Origin: Ornithinimicrobium ciconiae
GTDB lineage: Bacteria; Actinomycetota; Actinomycetes; Actinomycetales; Dermatophilaceae
Assembly (NCBI RefSeq): GCF_007197575.1
Contig: NZ_CP041616.1
Location: 2,294,001 to 2,358,000 of the forward strand
Length of the DNA stretch: 64,000 nt
Reading direction: 5' to 3'
The notes beneath the pieces were generated by a model, which was not told the origin of the DNA, did not search any database, and was given only the letters and a program-made list of their open reading frames with translations. The translations under genes and the position numbers were made by a program. Positions 1 to 9,700 of the stretch are shown one piece after another. Within the stretch, counting starts at the first letter, position 1; every line of letters begins with the position of its first letter.

Positions 1-1
1 C

Positions 2-211
2 ACCTCTCCCGCCGACGAGGGGATCGCGCTGCGCACCTGCCCGCTCCTGGAGCTGGCCGAGCAGATGCCTGAGGTGATCTGCCAGGTCCACCAGGGTCTG
101 GTCGAGGGCGCCCTGGCCCGCGGTGGCGCCGTGAGCACCGAGGCAGATCTGCGCCCTTTCAGCGAGCCGGGTGCGTGCCGACTCTATCTGCGCGAGACTA
201 TGCCGCAGTGA
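2..211 (+). CDS. SufR-like HTH regulator, C-terminal fragment (COG2345 family)
   Basis: This is the last 69 codons of a gene that enters from the left edge, so the DNA-binding half is outside the window. The fragment matches the C-terminal part of the regulator encoded at 5935-6723. Both have a Cys-Pro followed 13 residues later by a second Cys, then a His two residues on, then a third Cys 28 residues after the His. In known SufR-type members of the COG2345 family, cysteines in this part hold an iron-sulfur cluster. It lies 129 bp upstream of narK on the same strand, which suggests it controls nitrate uptake; that role is inferred. Confidence 0.7.
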   Translation, partial: TSPADEGIALRTCPLLELAEQMPEVICQVHQGLVEGALARGGAVSTEADLRPFSEPGACRLYLRETMPQ

Positions 212-340
212 GTTCTGTCGGCACCGCGCAGTGACCACGGGCGCTGCGCCAACCGGGCCCCAGCCCGACTCTGATCCACCCACCTGACCCCAACCACCCC
301 ACCTGATCCCACATCGGAACCAGAGGACCAAAGGAGCGCG

Positions 341-1573
341 ATGTCCGACTCACCGGGCACCACCACCACCCAGGCGGCCCCCGCCAAGGCCAACGGCAAG
401 GCCTGGACGATGCTGATCATGGCGACCATCGGTTTCGCCGTGAACTTCTGGGCGTGGGCCCTGCTCAGCCCACTGGGACCGCTGTGGGCTCAAGACGGCA
501 CCCTGGGCAACATCACCGAGGGTGACGTCGCCCTCCTGGTCGCCGTGCCCGTCATCGTCGGGTCGCTCGGCCGCATCATCGTCGGTGCCCTCACCGACAA
601 GCACGGCGGGCGCGTCATGTTTCCGCTGGTCTCCGTGGCCACGATCGTCCCGGTGCTGGTCATCGGGTTCTTCGCACAGAGCTCCCTGATTGCGATCCTC
701 ATCACCGGGTTCTTCCTCGGCATCGGTGGCACCGCCTTCGCCATCGGGGTCCCGTTCGTCAACGCGTGGTTCCCCCCGAGCCAGCGCGGCCTGGCGATCG
801 GCATCTTTGGCGCCGGCATGGGCGGCACGGCCATCAGTGCACTGACCACCGTGCCGCTCTACAAGAACAGCCACAGCCTGCCGTTCCTCATCACAGCTGT
901 CGCACTGGCCATCTATGCCGTCGCCGCCTGGCTGATCATGCGCGACGCCCCCGGCCGTTCGACACCGACCGGGTCGCTCGTCTCTCGCGTGGTCGCCAAC
1001 TCGAAGCTGTCGATCACCTGGATGCTGGCCTTCCTCTATGCCGTCGCTTTCGGTGGCTATGTCGCCTTCTCGGTCTATCTGCCCTCCTACCTCAAGGTCG
1101 CCTACGAGCTCGATCCGGGCGACGCCGCCAACCGGATGGCGGGCTTCGTCTTGATTGCTGTCATCTGCCGACCGGTCGGCGGCTGGCTCGCGGACAAGCT
1201 CGGAGCCATCGAGGTGCTCTCCGGGTGCTTCCTGATCGTCGCGATCGGTGCCACCATCGCCTCCACCACACCGATCCTGGAGCACCTGGGCACGTTTGCC
1301 TTCCTCGGCATGGCTGCCGCCCTGGGTGCCGGCAGCGGCGCCACCTTCGCGCTCATCGCCAAGGTCACCGAACCGGGCCGGGTCGGTGGCGTGACCGGCA
1401 TCGTCGGCGCGGCCGGAGGACTGGGCGGGTTCCTGCCGCCCCTGCTGATGGGCTATATCTATGGCCGCACCGAGTCCTACTCCCTCGGCCTGCTCCTGCT
1501 GGCCATCACCGCCATGGTGGCGCTGATCATGACGGTCACGGTCGTGAAGAAGAAGCAGGACGCCCCCGCGTGA
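341..1573 (+). CDS. narK: Nitrate/nitrite MFS transporter NarK
   Basis: This 410-residue, roughly 12-helix membrane protein of the NNP family imports nitrate, or exchanges nitrate for nitrite, across the cytoplasmic membrane. Both glycine-rich nitrate signatures are visible: GIFGAGMGG at about residue 154, and GIVGAAGGLGG at about residue 353, followed by a conserved Pro-Pro. A strong AAAGGAG ribosome site lies just before the ATG. The reductase operon narGHJI starts 5 kb downstream on the same strand, so this is the transport partner of that enzyme. Whether it acts as a nitrate/proton symporter or a nitrate/nitrite antiporter cannot be decided here. Promoter elements in the 129 bp upstream were not clear. 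Confidence 0.93.
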   Translation: MSDSPGTTTTQAAPAKANGKAWTMLIMATIGFAVNFWAWALLSPLGPLWAQDGTLGNITEGDVALLVAVPVIVGSLGRIIVGALTDKHGGRVMFPLVSVATIVPVLVIGFFAQSSLIAILITGFFLGIGGTAFAIGVPFVNAWFPPSQRGLAIGIFGAGMGGTAISALTTVPLYKNSHSLPFLITAVALAIYAVAAWLIMRDAPGRSTPTGSLVSRVVANSKLSITWMLAFLYAVAFGGYVAFSVYLPSYLKVAYELDPGDAANRMAGFVLIAVICRPVGGWLADKLGAIEVLSGCFLIVAIGATIASTTPILEHLGTFAFLGMAAALGAGSGATFALIAKVTEPGRVGGVTGIVGAAGGLGGFLPPLLMGYIYGRTESYSLGLLLLAITAMVALIMTVTVVKKKQDAPA

Positions 1574-1597
1574 AGTCAGGTGGGCACCGCGCCTGGC

Positions 1598-2659
1598 TCA
1601 GCGCTGACGAGCCAGGAAGTAGGCGTTGAAGGGGTCGCCCTCCACCTCGTGGCGTTCGACCTGTCCGAACCCGGCCTCACGGAGCATCCGCTCGGCGGTC
1701 TGCACGCCCCAGACGGTCCCCAGACCCGCGCCGCCCTGGCCGAGCGAGACGGACATGCAGTGTGTCGTCGAGACGGCATACAGGAAGGTAGCCCAGGGCA
1801 GGTCGAGGTTGTCCTCCAGGTTGCTCTGCGCGAACATGTCGACCATCAGGAAGGTACCGTCCGGACGCAGCGCACGGTGCACGTTTGCCAGCACTGCGGC
1901 GGGCTGAGCCTGGTCGTGGATGGCGTCGAAGGCGGTCACCAGGTCGAACGCGGCGACGTCCTGGTCCGGCAGCGTGGCCACGTCCCTGGTGATGAAGTCC
2001 GCATTCCTCAGGCCCCACACCGAGGCCTCAGCGCGGGCGGTGGCGAGGGCCTCCTCGCTGAAATCCCAGCCGGTGAACCGGCTGGCGGGGAAGGCGCGCG
2101 CCATCAGATTGATGGCATGGCCCTGTCCGCACCCGACGTCCGCCACGCGGATGCCCTCGCGGAGCCGGTCGACGAGGCCGGTCAGTGGCAGCGTGACCTC
2201 CAGCAGGGTGGCGTCGTGCACGGCCGCGCTGTCCTCGCCCTGGACGTCGTGGAAGTGCGGGTAGTCCTCGTAGGCCAGTCCTCCTCCCGTTCGAAAGGCC
2301 TCGACCACCAGTGGCGCCACCGCACCCATCATGGTCACGTAGCGCATGATCCGCGCAAGGTTGTCCGGTCCCGCACCGACCAGGAAAGGTGCTGAGTCGG
2401 CGCAGAGGCGATAGGTGGCGTCAGCCGGCTCGAAGTCGATGAGCCGGGACGTGGTCATGCCACCGAGCCATTCCCGCACGTAGCGCTCATCCAGTCCGGC
2501 GGCATCGGCGATCTGGGTGCTGGTCGCCGGTGGCAGGTCAGCGAGGGTGTCGAACAGGCCCAGTTCGTGGCCGATGCTGACCAGCACACAGGTGCTGCCG
2601 TGATCCAGGATCTCCAGCAGGCGCTCGTCGGCGCTCTGGTGGGTTTGCTGCGTTGTCAT
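1598..2659 (-). CDS. SAM-dependent methyltransferase with N-terminal winged helix
   Basis: The 353-residue protein starts with a winged-helix segment (about residues 10-75) of the type found in O-methyltransferase-like proteins such as mycobacterial Rv2258c. A class I SAM-binding fold follows, with the glycine motif DVGCGQG near residues 174-180. I chose the second of two adjacent ATGs because AGGGAG lies 5 nt before it; the longer open frame to 2794 has no ribosome site. The gene follows a LuxR-type regulator on the same strand after a 131-bp gap, a pairing that suggests regulation by that protein. The substrate is unknown, and such proteins may methylate small molecules or act as regulators. 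Confidence 0.8.
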   Translation of the reverse strand: MTTQQTHQSADERLLEILDHGSTCVLVSIGHELGLFDTLADLPPATSTQIADAAGLDERYVREWLGGMTTSRLIDFEPADATYRLCADSAPFLVGAGPDNLARIMRYVTMMGAVAPLVVEAFRTGGGLAYEDYPHFHDVQGEDSAAVHDATLLEVTLPLTGLVDRLREGIRVADVGCGQGHAINLMARAFPASRFTGWDFSEEALATARAEASVWGLRNADFITRDVATLPDQDVAAFDLVTAFDAIHDQAQPAAVLANVHRALRPDGTFLMVDMFAQSNLEDNLDLPWATFLYAVSTTHCMSVSLGQGGAGLGTVWGVQTAERMLREAGFGQVERHEVEGDPFNAYFLARQR

Positions 2660-2790
2660 CATGTCTCCCTTGTCGACGGTTGGCGCCGGCTCCCTGCCGA
2701 CTCCTCCGACGCTAGAAGCGCAGGGGCAGGAGCACATCGGGCGGATCGTGCAACCTGTGGGCCCACTCTGGGTCGGATGATGCAGGCCGC

Positions 2791-4380
2791 TCACAGCCGC
2801 TGGTCGCGCGCCCAGCTGGCGGCGGCGGTCCGCGAGGAGACGCCCAGCTTGGTGTAGATGTTCGCCAGGTGTCGACCCACCGTCTTCTCGCTGATGAACA
2901 GCTCAGCGGCGATGTCCTTGTTGGTGCCCCCGCGCGAAACAGCCAGGAGCACCTCGACCTCGCGCCCGGTCAGTCCTGCGGGCGGCTCGGCGGGGGAGAG
3001 TCGCTCCAAGTCCGGAGCTGCTCCGAGGCTCCGGTAGATCGCGGCCGCCGTGGCCACCTCGGCCGCAGCACGTGCATCGTCACCCGACGCGTCCCTTGCC
3101 TCCGCGAGGCGCTCGTGCACCTGGGCGGCAGGGTATCGGTGCCGTTGGTCCCGGTAGATCTGGCCGGCCTCCTCGAGCAGGGGCACCGCGAGGCCTGGCA
3201 ACCCGGTGGCGAGGCGCACGGCCGCTCGCGCACGGCACGCCACGGCACGCAACCCTGGTGAGGCGAAGTGTGCGGCGGTGGCCTCGGCCTCAGCAGCCAG
3301 GGTGGCGGCATAGGCCTGGTCGCCGGCCTCCAGCAGCATCTCGATCATCGGCAGCAGCACCCGGGCACGGCGCAGCGGGACCTGGTCGGCCAGTGCGATG
3401 CGCAGGGACTCCAGCGCCTCACCGAAGTGCCCGTCGGACCTGAGCCGCAGCGCGGTGCCGGGCTGGGCGTCGTGCTGGAGCGCGCGCGCCTGGCCAAACG
3501 CCGTGTCCGCGCCCTCGCGGTCCCCGCGGAGGCGGCGGACCTCGCCGAGCGTGTAGTAGGCCTCCCCGGCAAGCCAGCCGTGCGCCCCCACGAGATCGTC
3601 CGCCCGGTTCCCGAGCTCGTGCTCGACCAGGTCCCACTCGCCCGCCGCCGCCGCCAGTGCGAGCTCGTGCACCCGGACCACATCGGCATACATGAAGGTC
3701 TGCGACAAAGGGGTGGACCAGCGGGCCATGACCCCGGTCCACTGCTGTGCTCGGGCCAGATCGCCCAGCTCGTCGCACAGGTGCACCACGCTGCACAGCA
3801 GGTCCCCGGTCCACATGGGTTCGAGGCAGCCGTTCAGCAGAGGCAGGATCGACTCGTCCAGTGCTGCCCACCCCGTCTCCGAGTCGCCGGAGAGGACGCC
3901 GGCCATGCCGCGCAGTGCCACGGAGAGGGTCTGCAGGGCGGGATCCCCGAATCGCTCGTTGAGCTGGTCCAACGTCTCGGCGGCGGTCCGGCACGGCATC
4001 GGATCCCCCGTCAGGTCGGTGTCCTGGCTGCCCTCGATGTAGGCCAGGTAGCCGTGCAGCACTCCTGGCGGGAGATCTGCCAACAGTCGTTTGGCGCGGC
4101 TCAGCCAGGCGTGCGAGATCGCCACGTCGCCGCGCAGCATCCAGGCGAGGGCGAGACGCAGGGCATGGTCCGCGGCCTCGCTCTCCCGCCCCGCCTCCGC
4201 CAGGCGTTGGAAGGCTTCCTCAGCGACCTCCATGGCGCCCGGAGCGTTCCCGAGCCACCAGGTCGCCTCACCCAGGCGGGTGAGGTCTGCAGGGTCCAGC
4301 CGGTCGCGACGCGCGGCCAGAGCGGTCTGCACAGCAGCCCAGTCCTGCGCGTCGGGCGTGGTCGACGGCGTGGACGTCAC
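2791..4380 (-). CDS. LuxR-family transcriptional regulator with helical repeats
   Basis: This is a 529-residue regulator. Its last 60-65 residues form a LuxR/GerE helix-turn-helix (LTGREVEVL ... NKDIAAELFISEKTVGRHL ... LGVSSR). The rest is alanine/leucine-rich helical sequence resembling TPR-like sensor arrays, including the block 'YYTLGEVRRLRGDREGADTA'. No P-loop or receiver-domain aspartate is seen, so it is neither a full LAL ATPase nor a response regulator. The start is ATG, 68 bp from the divergent MFS gene at 4449. The methyltransferase gene downstream on the same strand is the most likely target or partner; the signal is unknown. Confidence 0.82.
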   Translation of the reverse strand: MTSTPSTTPDAQDWAAVQTALAARRDRLDPADLTRLGEATWWLGNAPGAMEVAEEAFQRLAEAGRESEAADHALRLALAWMLRGDVAISHAWLSRAKRLLADLPPGVLHGYLAYIEGSQDTDLTGDPMPCRTAAETLDQLNERFGDPALQTLSVALRGMAGVLSGDSETGWAALDESILPLLNGCLEPMWTGDLLCSVVHLCDELGDLARAQQWTGVMARWSTPLSQTFMYADVVRVHELALAAAAGEWDLVEHELGNRADDLVGAHGWLAGEAYYTLGEVRRLRGDREGADTAFGQARALQHDAQPGTALRLRSDGHFGEALESLRIALADQVPLRRARVLLPMIEMLLEAGDQAYAATLAAEAEATAAHFASPGLRAVACRARAAVRLATGLPGLAVPLLEEAGQIYRDQRHRYPAAQVHERLAEARDASGDDARAAAEVATAAAIYRSLGAAPDLERLSPAEPPAGLTGREVEVLLAVSRGGTNKDIAAELFISEKTVGRHLANIYTKLGVSSRTAAASWARDQRL

Positions 4381-4448
4381 GGCATACCTCCATCTCCAGT
4401 GTGCCGCAGAGAGCCCCGGCGCGCCACGCTCTGGACGGGTGACAGCAT

Positions 4449-5726
4449 GTGCCGGTGCGCCGCGTCCTGCTCGACATCACCCCGCTGCGGGAGTCGCGTC
4501 CTTACCGCCACCTCTACGTCGGCATGGTCACCTCCGGTGTCGGCGCCCAACTGGCCACCACGGCGATTGCCCTGCAGATCTATGAGCTGACCGGATCCTC
4601 CTTCGCCGTCGGTCTGGTCGGCCTCTATGCGCTGGTGCCCATCGTGGTGCTCGGACTGTATGGCGGGGCGGTCCTGGACACGCACGACCGCCGGACCGTG
4701 GCGCTGGTGGGTGGCGTTGCCCTCTGGGTCACCGGCGGTCTCAACGTCCTCCAGGCAGTCCTGGGCAACACCCATGTCGGGGTTCTCTATGCCCTCGTGG
4801 CGCTGCACAGCGCTGGCTTCGCCATCATGAGCCCGGCGCGGTCCTCGATCTATCCCAGGCTTCTGCCGATCGAGCAGCTGCCGGCCGCCAACGCCCTCAG
4901 CGTGGCCTCGATGAACGTCTCGATGACGGTCGGGCCGCTGCTCGCCGGTTTCATCGTCCAGTTCGGTGGCTACGTGAGCGCCTACACCCTGGACGTCATC
5001 CTGTTCACCGCCGCGATGTGGGGAATCTCCACGCTGCCCTCCATCCGTCCGGAACGGGGCGCCGGGGCCAGGGTGCCCGGCCTGTCCAGCGTGATCGACG
5101 GGTTGCGCTTCCTCGCCACGAGACCCAACGTGCGGATGACCTTCCTGGCCGACTTCTGCGCGATGATCCTGGCCCAACCCCGCGCCCTCTTCCCGGCGAT
5201 CGCCGTCGTGGCCCTGGCCGGGGGAGAGGCCACCGTCGGCATCCTCGCGGCCGCGCTCGCCGTGGGGGCGCTCGTCGCGATGCTCTTCTCGGGGCCCCTG
5301 GGCTCGGTGATCCACCAGGGACGCGCGGTCGTCTGGTCGGTCGTGGCCTGGGGTGTGTGCATGGTGCTGCTGGGTCTGGCCGTTCTCGGGGCCGGCCAGC
5401 TCTTCAGCCCGAGGACAGCCCTTGTGCTCGCCTGCCTGGCGCTCGCTGCTGCCGGGGCGGCGGACTCGGTCTCCTCGGTCTATCGCAACACCATCCTGCA
5501 GGCCGCCACCCCGGATCACCTCAGAGGTCGTCTGCAGGGCGTCTTCATCGTCGTCGTGGCCGGCGGTCCGCGACTGGGGGAACTGGTCGCTGGCTCGGTC
5601 GCCGCGGCCTGGTCCGAGTGGGGCACCCTGGTGCTGGGCGGGGTGGCCTGCATGATCGCCATGCTGGTCCTGGCACGGCTGCAACCCGGCTTCTCGCAGT
5701 ATGACGCGCGCGACCCCCAGCCCTGA
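4449..5726 (+). CDS. MFS exporter, EntS-like
   Basis: This is a 425-residue, 12-helix major facilitator protein with a GTG start. The N-terminal sequence (LLDITPLRESRPYRHLYVG, then 'GVGAQLATTAIALQIYELTG') is typical of the PF05977 group that includes the enterobactin exporter EntS and related drug or siderophore exporters. No siderophore biosynthesis gene is nearby, so the substrate cannot be named. It is divergent from the LuxR gene with only 68 bp between starts, so the two probably share a control region. The 208-bp gap after its stop holds the repeated elements discussed for the nar regulator. Confidence 0.85.
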   Translation: MPVRRVLLDITPLRESRPYRHLYVGMVTSGVGAQLATTAIALQIYELTGSSFAVGLVGLYALVPIVVLGLYGGAVLDTHDRRTVALVGGVALWVTGGLNVLQAVLGNTHVGVLYALVALHSAGFAIMSPARSSIYPRLLPIEQLPAANALSVASMNVSMTVGPLLAGFIVQFGGYVSAYTLDVILFTAAMWGISTLPSIRPERGAGARVPGLSSVIDGLRFLATRPNVRMTFLADFCAMILAQPRALFPAIAVVALAGGEATVGILAAALAVGALVAMLFSGPLGSVIHQGRAVVWSVVAWGVCMVLLGLAVLGAGQLFSPRTALVLACLALAAAGAADSVSSVYRNTILQAATPDHLRGRLQGVFIVVVAGGPRLGELVAGSVAAAWSEWGTLVLGGVACMIAMLVLARLQPGFSQYDARDPQP

Positions 5727-5737
5727 CCGCGGCTCAT

Positions 5738-5916
5738 CCGCTAAACCCTGATATAAAGCCCTGATCCATCGTGACTGTCCGAGTTTTAGCGCATGCCAAC
5801 GTGCCCTAAAAGAACTGTCACCGATGACGAAACCGCAGGTCACGACACGCGCGGACCGCCCTGTCGGGGACTGCGGTAAACCTGTACTGTGAGCGCCATA
5901 AGCATTCCGCTAAACC
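5738..5916. promoter_or_regulatory. Repeated CCGCTAAACC elements upstream of the nar regulator/narG operon
   Basis: The 208-bp gap before the regulator gene has two exact copies of CCGCTAAACC (5738-5747 and 5907-5916). A related GCGGTAAACC lies at 5873-5882, and an inverted relative GTTTTAGCG at 5783-5791. The upstream copy is preceded by CAT and the downstream one by CATT. The last copy ends 18 bp before the ATG at 5935. The region is clearly more AT-rich than its surroundings. Binding by the adjacent SufR-like regulator or another redox regulator is inferred; no matching element was found upstream of narK. Confidence 0.5.
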
Positions 5917-5934
5917 TCGCTGAGAGGAGTGGTC

Positions 5935-6723
5935 ATGGGACGGCCAGACGCTGGTGACGGCCTTGACCTGCTGCGTTCGGACGTGCGCCGCAACCTCTAT
6001 GACCACCTTGCCGACCTGCCTGTCCAGGAGGTCGAGGGCAGCCAGTCTCTGCGTCACAGCGGCCTCAGTGCCCAGGAGCTCGCCGACGTGGTCGGCCTGC
6101 ACCTGACCACCGTGCGCTTCCACCTGGACCAGCTCGTCGCGGCCGGCCTGCTGACGACGATCCAGGCACCACCCTCCGGAGCCGGTCGCCCCCGCAAGCT
6201 GTATGCCGTGCCCGGCGTCGCGATGACACCTCCGTCAGACCCCCACGCACTGCAGGCCTATGCCGCGCTCTCCGAGATCGTCGCCACGGTCGACACCCGG
6301 GATGAGCCGCTCGAGCAGAGCCCCGCAGCCCTGGAACTGTCCGGGCGGGAGTGGGCACGCGACCACGTCTCACGCCTAGCCGTCCGCATCGGTCAGCATG
6401 CACCCGCGCCGACACCCGGCGCCTGGCTGGGCAAGATCGGAGCCGTCCTCGACCTGCTGGTCGGCTGGGGCCACGCCCCTGAGATCCGGACCTCGTCCGG
6501 CGCCCATGAGGTCGACATCCTGCTGCGGGACTGCCCCTTCATCGCCCTGGCCAGAGACAGCCCCCAGATGGTCTGCGGGGTCCACCGGGGCCTCCTGCGC
6601 GGCGCCCTCGATGCCCTGGGCGAGGAGAGCGCCGAGCTGGACCTGCAACCTCTCATCGACCATCGCACCTGCCGAGCCCACCTGACCGTCACCACCCCGT
6701 TCCCCGACCGTGGAGAGTCCTGA
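5935..6723 (+). CDS. SufR-like redox regulator coupled to narG (COG2345 family)
   Basis: This 262-residue protein has an N-terminal winged helix-turn-helix ('AQELADVVGLHLTTVRFHLD' near residues 46-65, then a basic wing with GRPRKLYAV). Its C-terminal part carries C200, C214, H217 and C246, an arrangement reminiscent of the cluster-binding region of SufR-type regulators. The same spacing occurs in the fragment at 2-211. AGGAG sits 5 nt before the chosen ATG, whereas an upstream in-frame GTG has no such site. Its stop overlaps the narG start (TGATG), so regulator and reductase are translationally coupled. A role in sensing redox state, nitric oxide or iron for nitrate respiration is inferred. 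Confidence 0.8.
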   Translation: MGRPDAGDGLDLLRSDVRRNLYDHLADLPVQEVEGSQSLRHSGLSAQELADVVGLHLTTVRFHLDQLVAAGLLTTIQAPPSGAGRPRKLYAVPGVAMTPPSDPHALQAYAALSEIVATVDTRDEPLEQSPAALELSGREWARDHVSRLAVRIGQHAPAPTPGAWLGKIGAVLDLLVGWGHAPEIRTSSGAHEVDILLRDCPFIALARDSPQMVCGVHRGLLRGALDALGEESAELDLQPLIDHRTCRAHLTVTTPFPDRGES

Positions 6724-9700
6724 TGACCGACACCGCAGCACGGCCCCAGACCGACACCGAGCCCGCAGGCTTCGACGGACCCCTGTCCTCCGCACTCGTG
6801 GGGACCCGCAGGTTCTTCACGCGCGGCAAGGTCTCCGACGACCAACGCACCCTCTCGCTCGAGGGCGGGCGCTCGGGTGACGCCTTCTATCGCGACCGGT
6901 GGAGCCACGACAAGGTCGTGCGCTCCACGCACGGTGTCAACTGCACCGGCTCCTGCTCGTGGAAGGTCTACGTCAAGGACGGGATCATCACCTGGGAGGC
7001 GCAGCAGACCGACTACCCGACGACCGGCGGGGACCGACCCGAGTACGAACCGCGCGGGTGCCCCCGTGGTGCGGCCTTCTCGTGGTACACCTACAGCCCG
7101 ACCCGGGTCCGCTACCCCTACGTCCGCGGCACCCTGCTGGAGATGTACCGCCGGGCCAAGCAGGAGTTCGGTGACCCTGTGGTCGCCTGGGCCAGCATCG
7201 TGCAGGACGAGGAGAAGTCCCGGACCTACAAGGCGGGCCGCGGCAAGGGCGGACTGGTCCGTTCCACGTGGGAGGAGACGGTCGAGATGATCGCCGCCGC
7301 CCACGTCTACACCATCAAGCGCTGGGGCCCGGACCGGATCGCTGGATTCTCCCCGATCCCGGCGATGTCCCAGGTCAGCTATGTCTCCGGCGCCCGCTTC
7401 AACGAGCTCATCGGCGCGCCGATGCTCTCGTTCTACGACTGGTATGCCGACCTGCCCAACGCCTCCCCGCAGATGTGGGGCGACCAGACCGACGTCCCCG
7501 AGTCCGGGGACTGGTGGGACGCGGCATACCTGATCATGTGGGGTTCGAACGTCCCGATGACCCGCACCCCCGACGCGCACTGGATGATCGAGGCGCGCTA
7601 CCGCGGGCAGAAGGTCATCGCGGTGGCGCCGGACTATGCCGAGAACGTCAAGTTCGCCGACGAGTGGGTCGCCCCGGCGCCGGGCACCGACGGCGCGCTG
7701 GCGATGGGGATGGGGCACGTCATCCTCAAGGAGTTCTTCGTCGACCAGGAGACCGAGTTCTTCGCCGACTACACCAAGAAGTTCACCGACCTGCCCTTCC
7801 TGGTCTCGCTGGTGGAGGCGGGCGACGGTTCCTACCGTCCAGGCAAGTTCGTGGTCGCGGGCGACCTCGAGGGCCACCCCGAGGGCTCGTCGGAGAACTC
7901 GATGTGGAAGCCGGTCGTGCTGGACCGCGTCACCGACGACGTGGCCGTCCCGCAGGGTTCGATCGGGCACCGCTTCGGCCCCGAGGGTGAGGGGAAGTGG
8001 AACCTCGACCTCGGCGACATCGACCCGATCCTGTCCCTCTACGGCGACACCAGTGACTCGGTCCCGTTGGAGCTGCCCCGCTTCGACACCGGCGACAAGG
8101 TCGTCTATGAACAGCGCGGTGTGCCGGTCCGGCGCATCGGCGGGCACCTGGTGACCACGGTCCTCGACCTGATGCTGGCGCACTACGGCGTCGGCCGTCC
8201 GGGGCTGCCCGGCACCTGGCCGGAGGACCTGGAGGACCCGACTGTCCCTGCCACGCCGGGCTGGGCCGAGGCGATCAGCTCGGTGCCCTCGCACCAGATC
8301 GCCCGGCTGGCACGTGAGTTCGCCCAGAACGCCATCGACACCGGTGGTCGCGGCATGATCCTGATGGGAGCCGGCACCAACCACTGGTACCACTCCGACC
8401 AGATCTATCGCGCCATGCTCGTGCTGACCACTATCACCGGGTGTCAGGGCCGCAACGGCGGCGGCTGGGCGCACTACGTCGGGCAGGAGAAGGTCCGTCC
8501 GCTGATGGGCTTCCAGCACATGGCTTTTGCCCTGGACTGGGTGCGCCCGCCGCGGCACATGAACCAGACGGCCTACTGGTATGTCAACACCAGCCAGTAC
8601 CGCTACGACACCTTCACCACCGACGACGTCGGCGCTGGCACCGGCGCCTTCCAGGGGCGGTCCATGATGGACCTGCTCGCCCAGTCGGTCCGGTTGGGCT
8701 GGACGCCGTCCTACCCGCAGTTCGACCGGTCGAGCCTGGTGCTGGCAGACGAGGCCGCGGCGGCTGGCACAGACGTCAAGGACTATGTCGTGAGCCAGCT
8801 CAAGGAGGGCTCGCTGAACTTTGCGGTGGAGGACCCGGAGGCGGAGCAGAACTGGCCGCGGGTGCTCACCCTGTGGCGCGCCAACCTGTTCGGCTCCTCG
8901 GCCAAGGGCAACGAGTATTTCCTGAAGCACCTGCTCGGGACGACCAACGCGGTCCGCGCCAGCCAGGCTGGCCCGGACCAGCGTCCCCGCGACATCGCGT
9001 GGCCGGACGAGGTGCCCGAGGGCAAACTCGACCTGCTGATGACGATCGACTTCCGGATGACCAGCTCGACGCTGCTCTCCGACATCGTCCTGCCGGCTGC
9101 AACGTGGTACGAGAAGCACGACATCAACACCACCGACATGCACCCCTACATCAACTCGTTCAACCCGGCGATCTCCCCGCCGTGGCAGAGCAAGAACGAC
9201 TGGGACGCCTGGAAGGAGGTCGCCAAGCGATTCTCCGAGCTGGCCGTCGACCACCTGGGCACCCGCAAGGACGTGGTGGCCAAACCGCTGTGGCACGACA
9301 CACCGGAGGCGATGGCCACCGTCCACGGCGTGGTCAAGGACTGGAAGACCGGTGAGGTCGAGCCGGTCCCGGGCAAGACCATGCCGGTCCTGGTGGAGGT
9401 GGAGCGGGACTACACGCAGATCTACGCCAAGATGACCGCGATCGGGCCGCTGCTCGAGAAGGTCGGCATGGTCACCAAGGGCGTGAAATACGATCCGACC
9501 GACTTCGTCGAGCGGCTCCGCGTCGTCAACGGCACGGTCCGAGGAGGCGTGGCCGACGGTCAGCCGAGGCTGGAGACCGACGTGCACGTCGCGGAGGCGA
9601 TCATGCACCTGTCGGGAACCACCAACGGGCACCTGGCGACCCAGGGCTTCAGGGATCTGGAGAAGCGCACCGGCGTGCAGCTGCACGACCTGTCCGCCGA

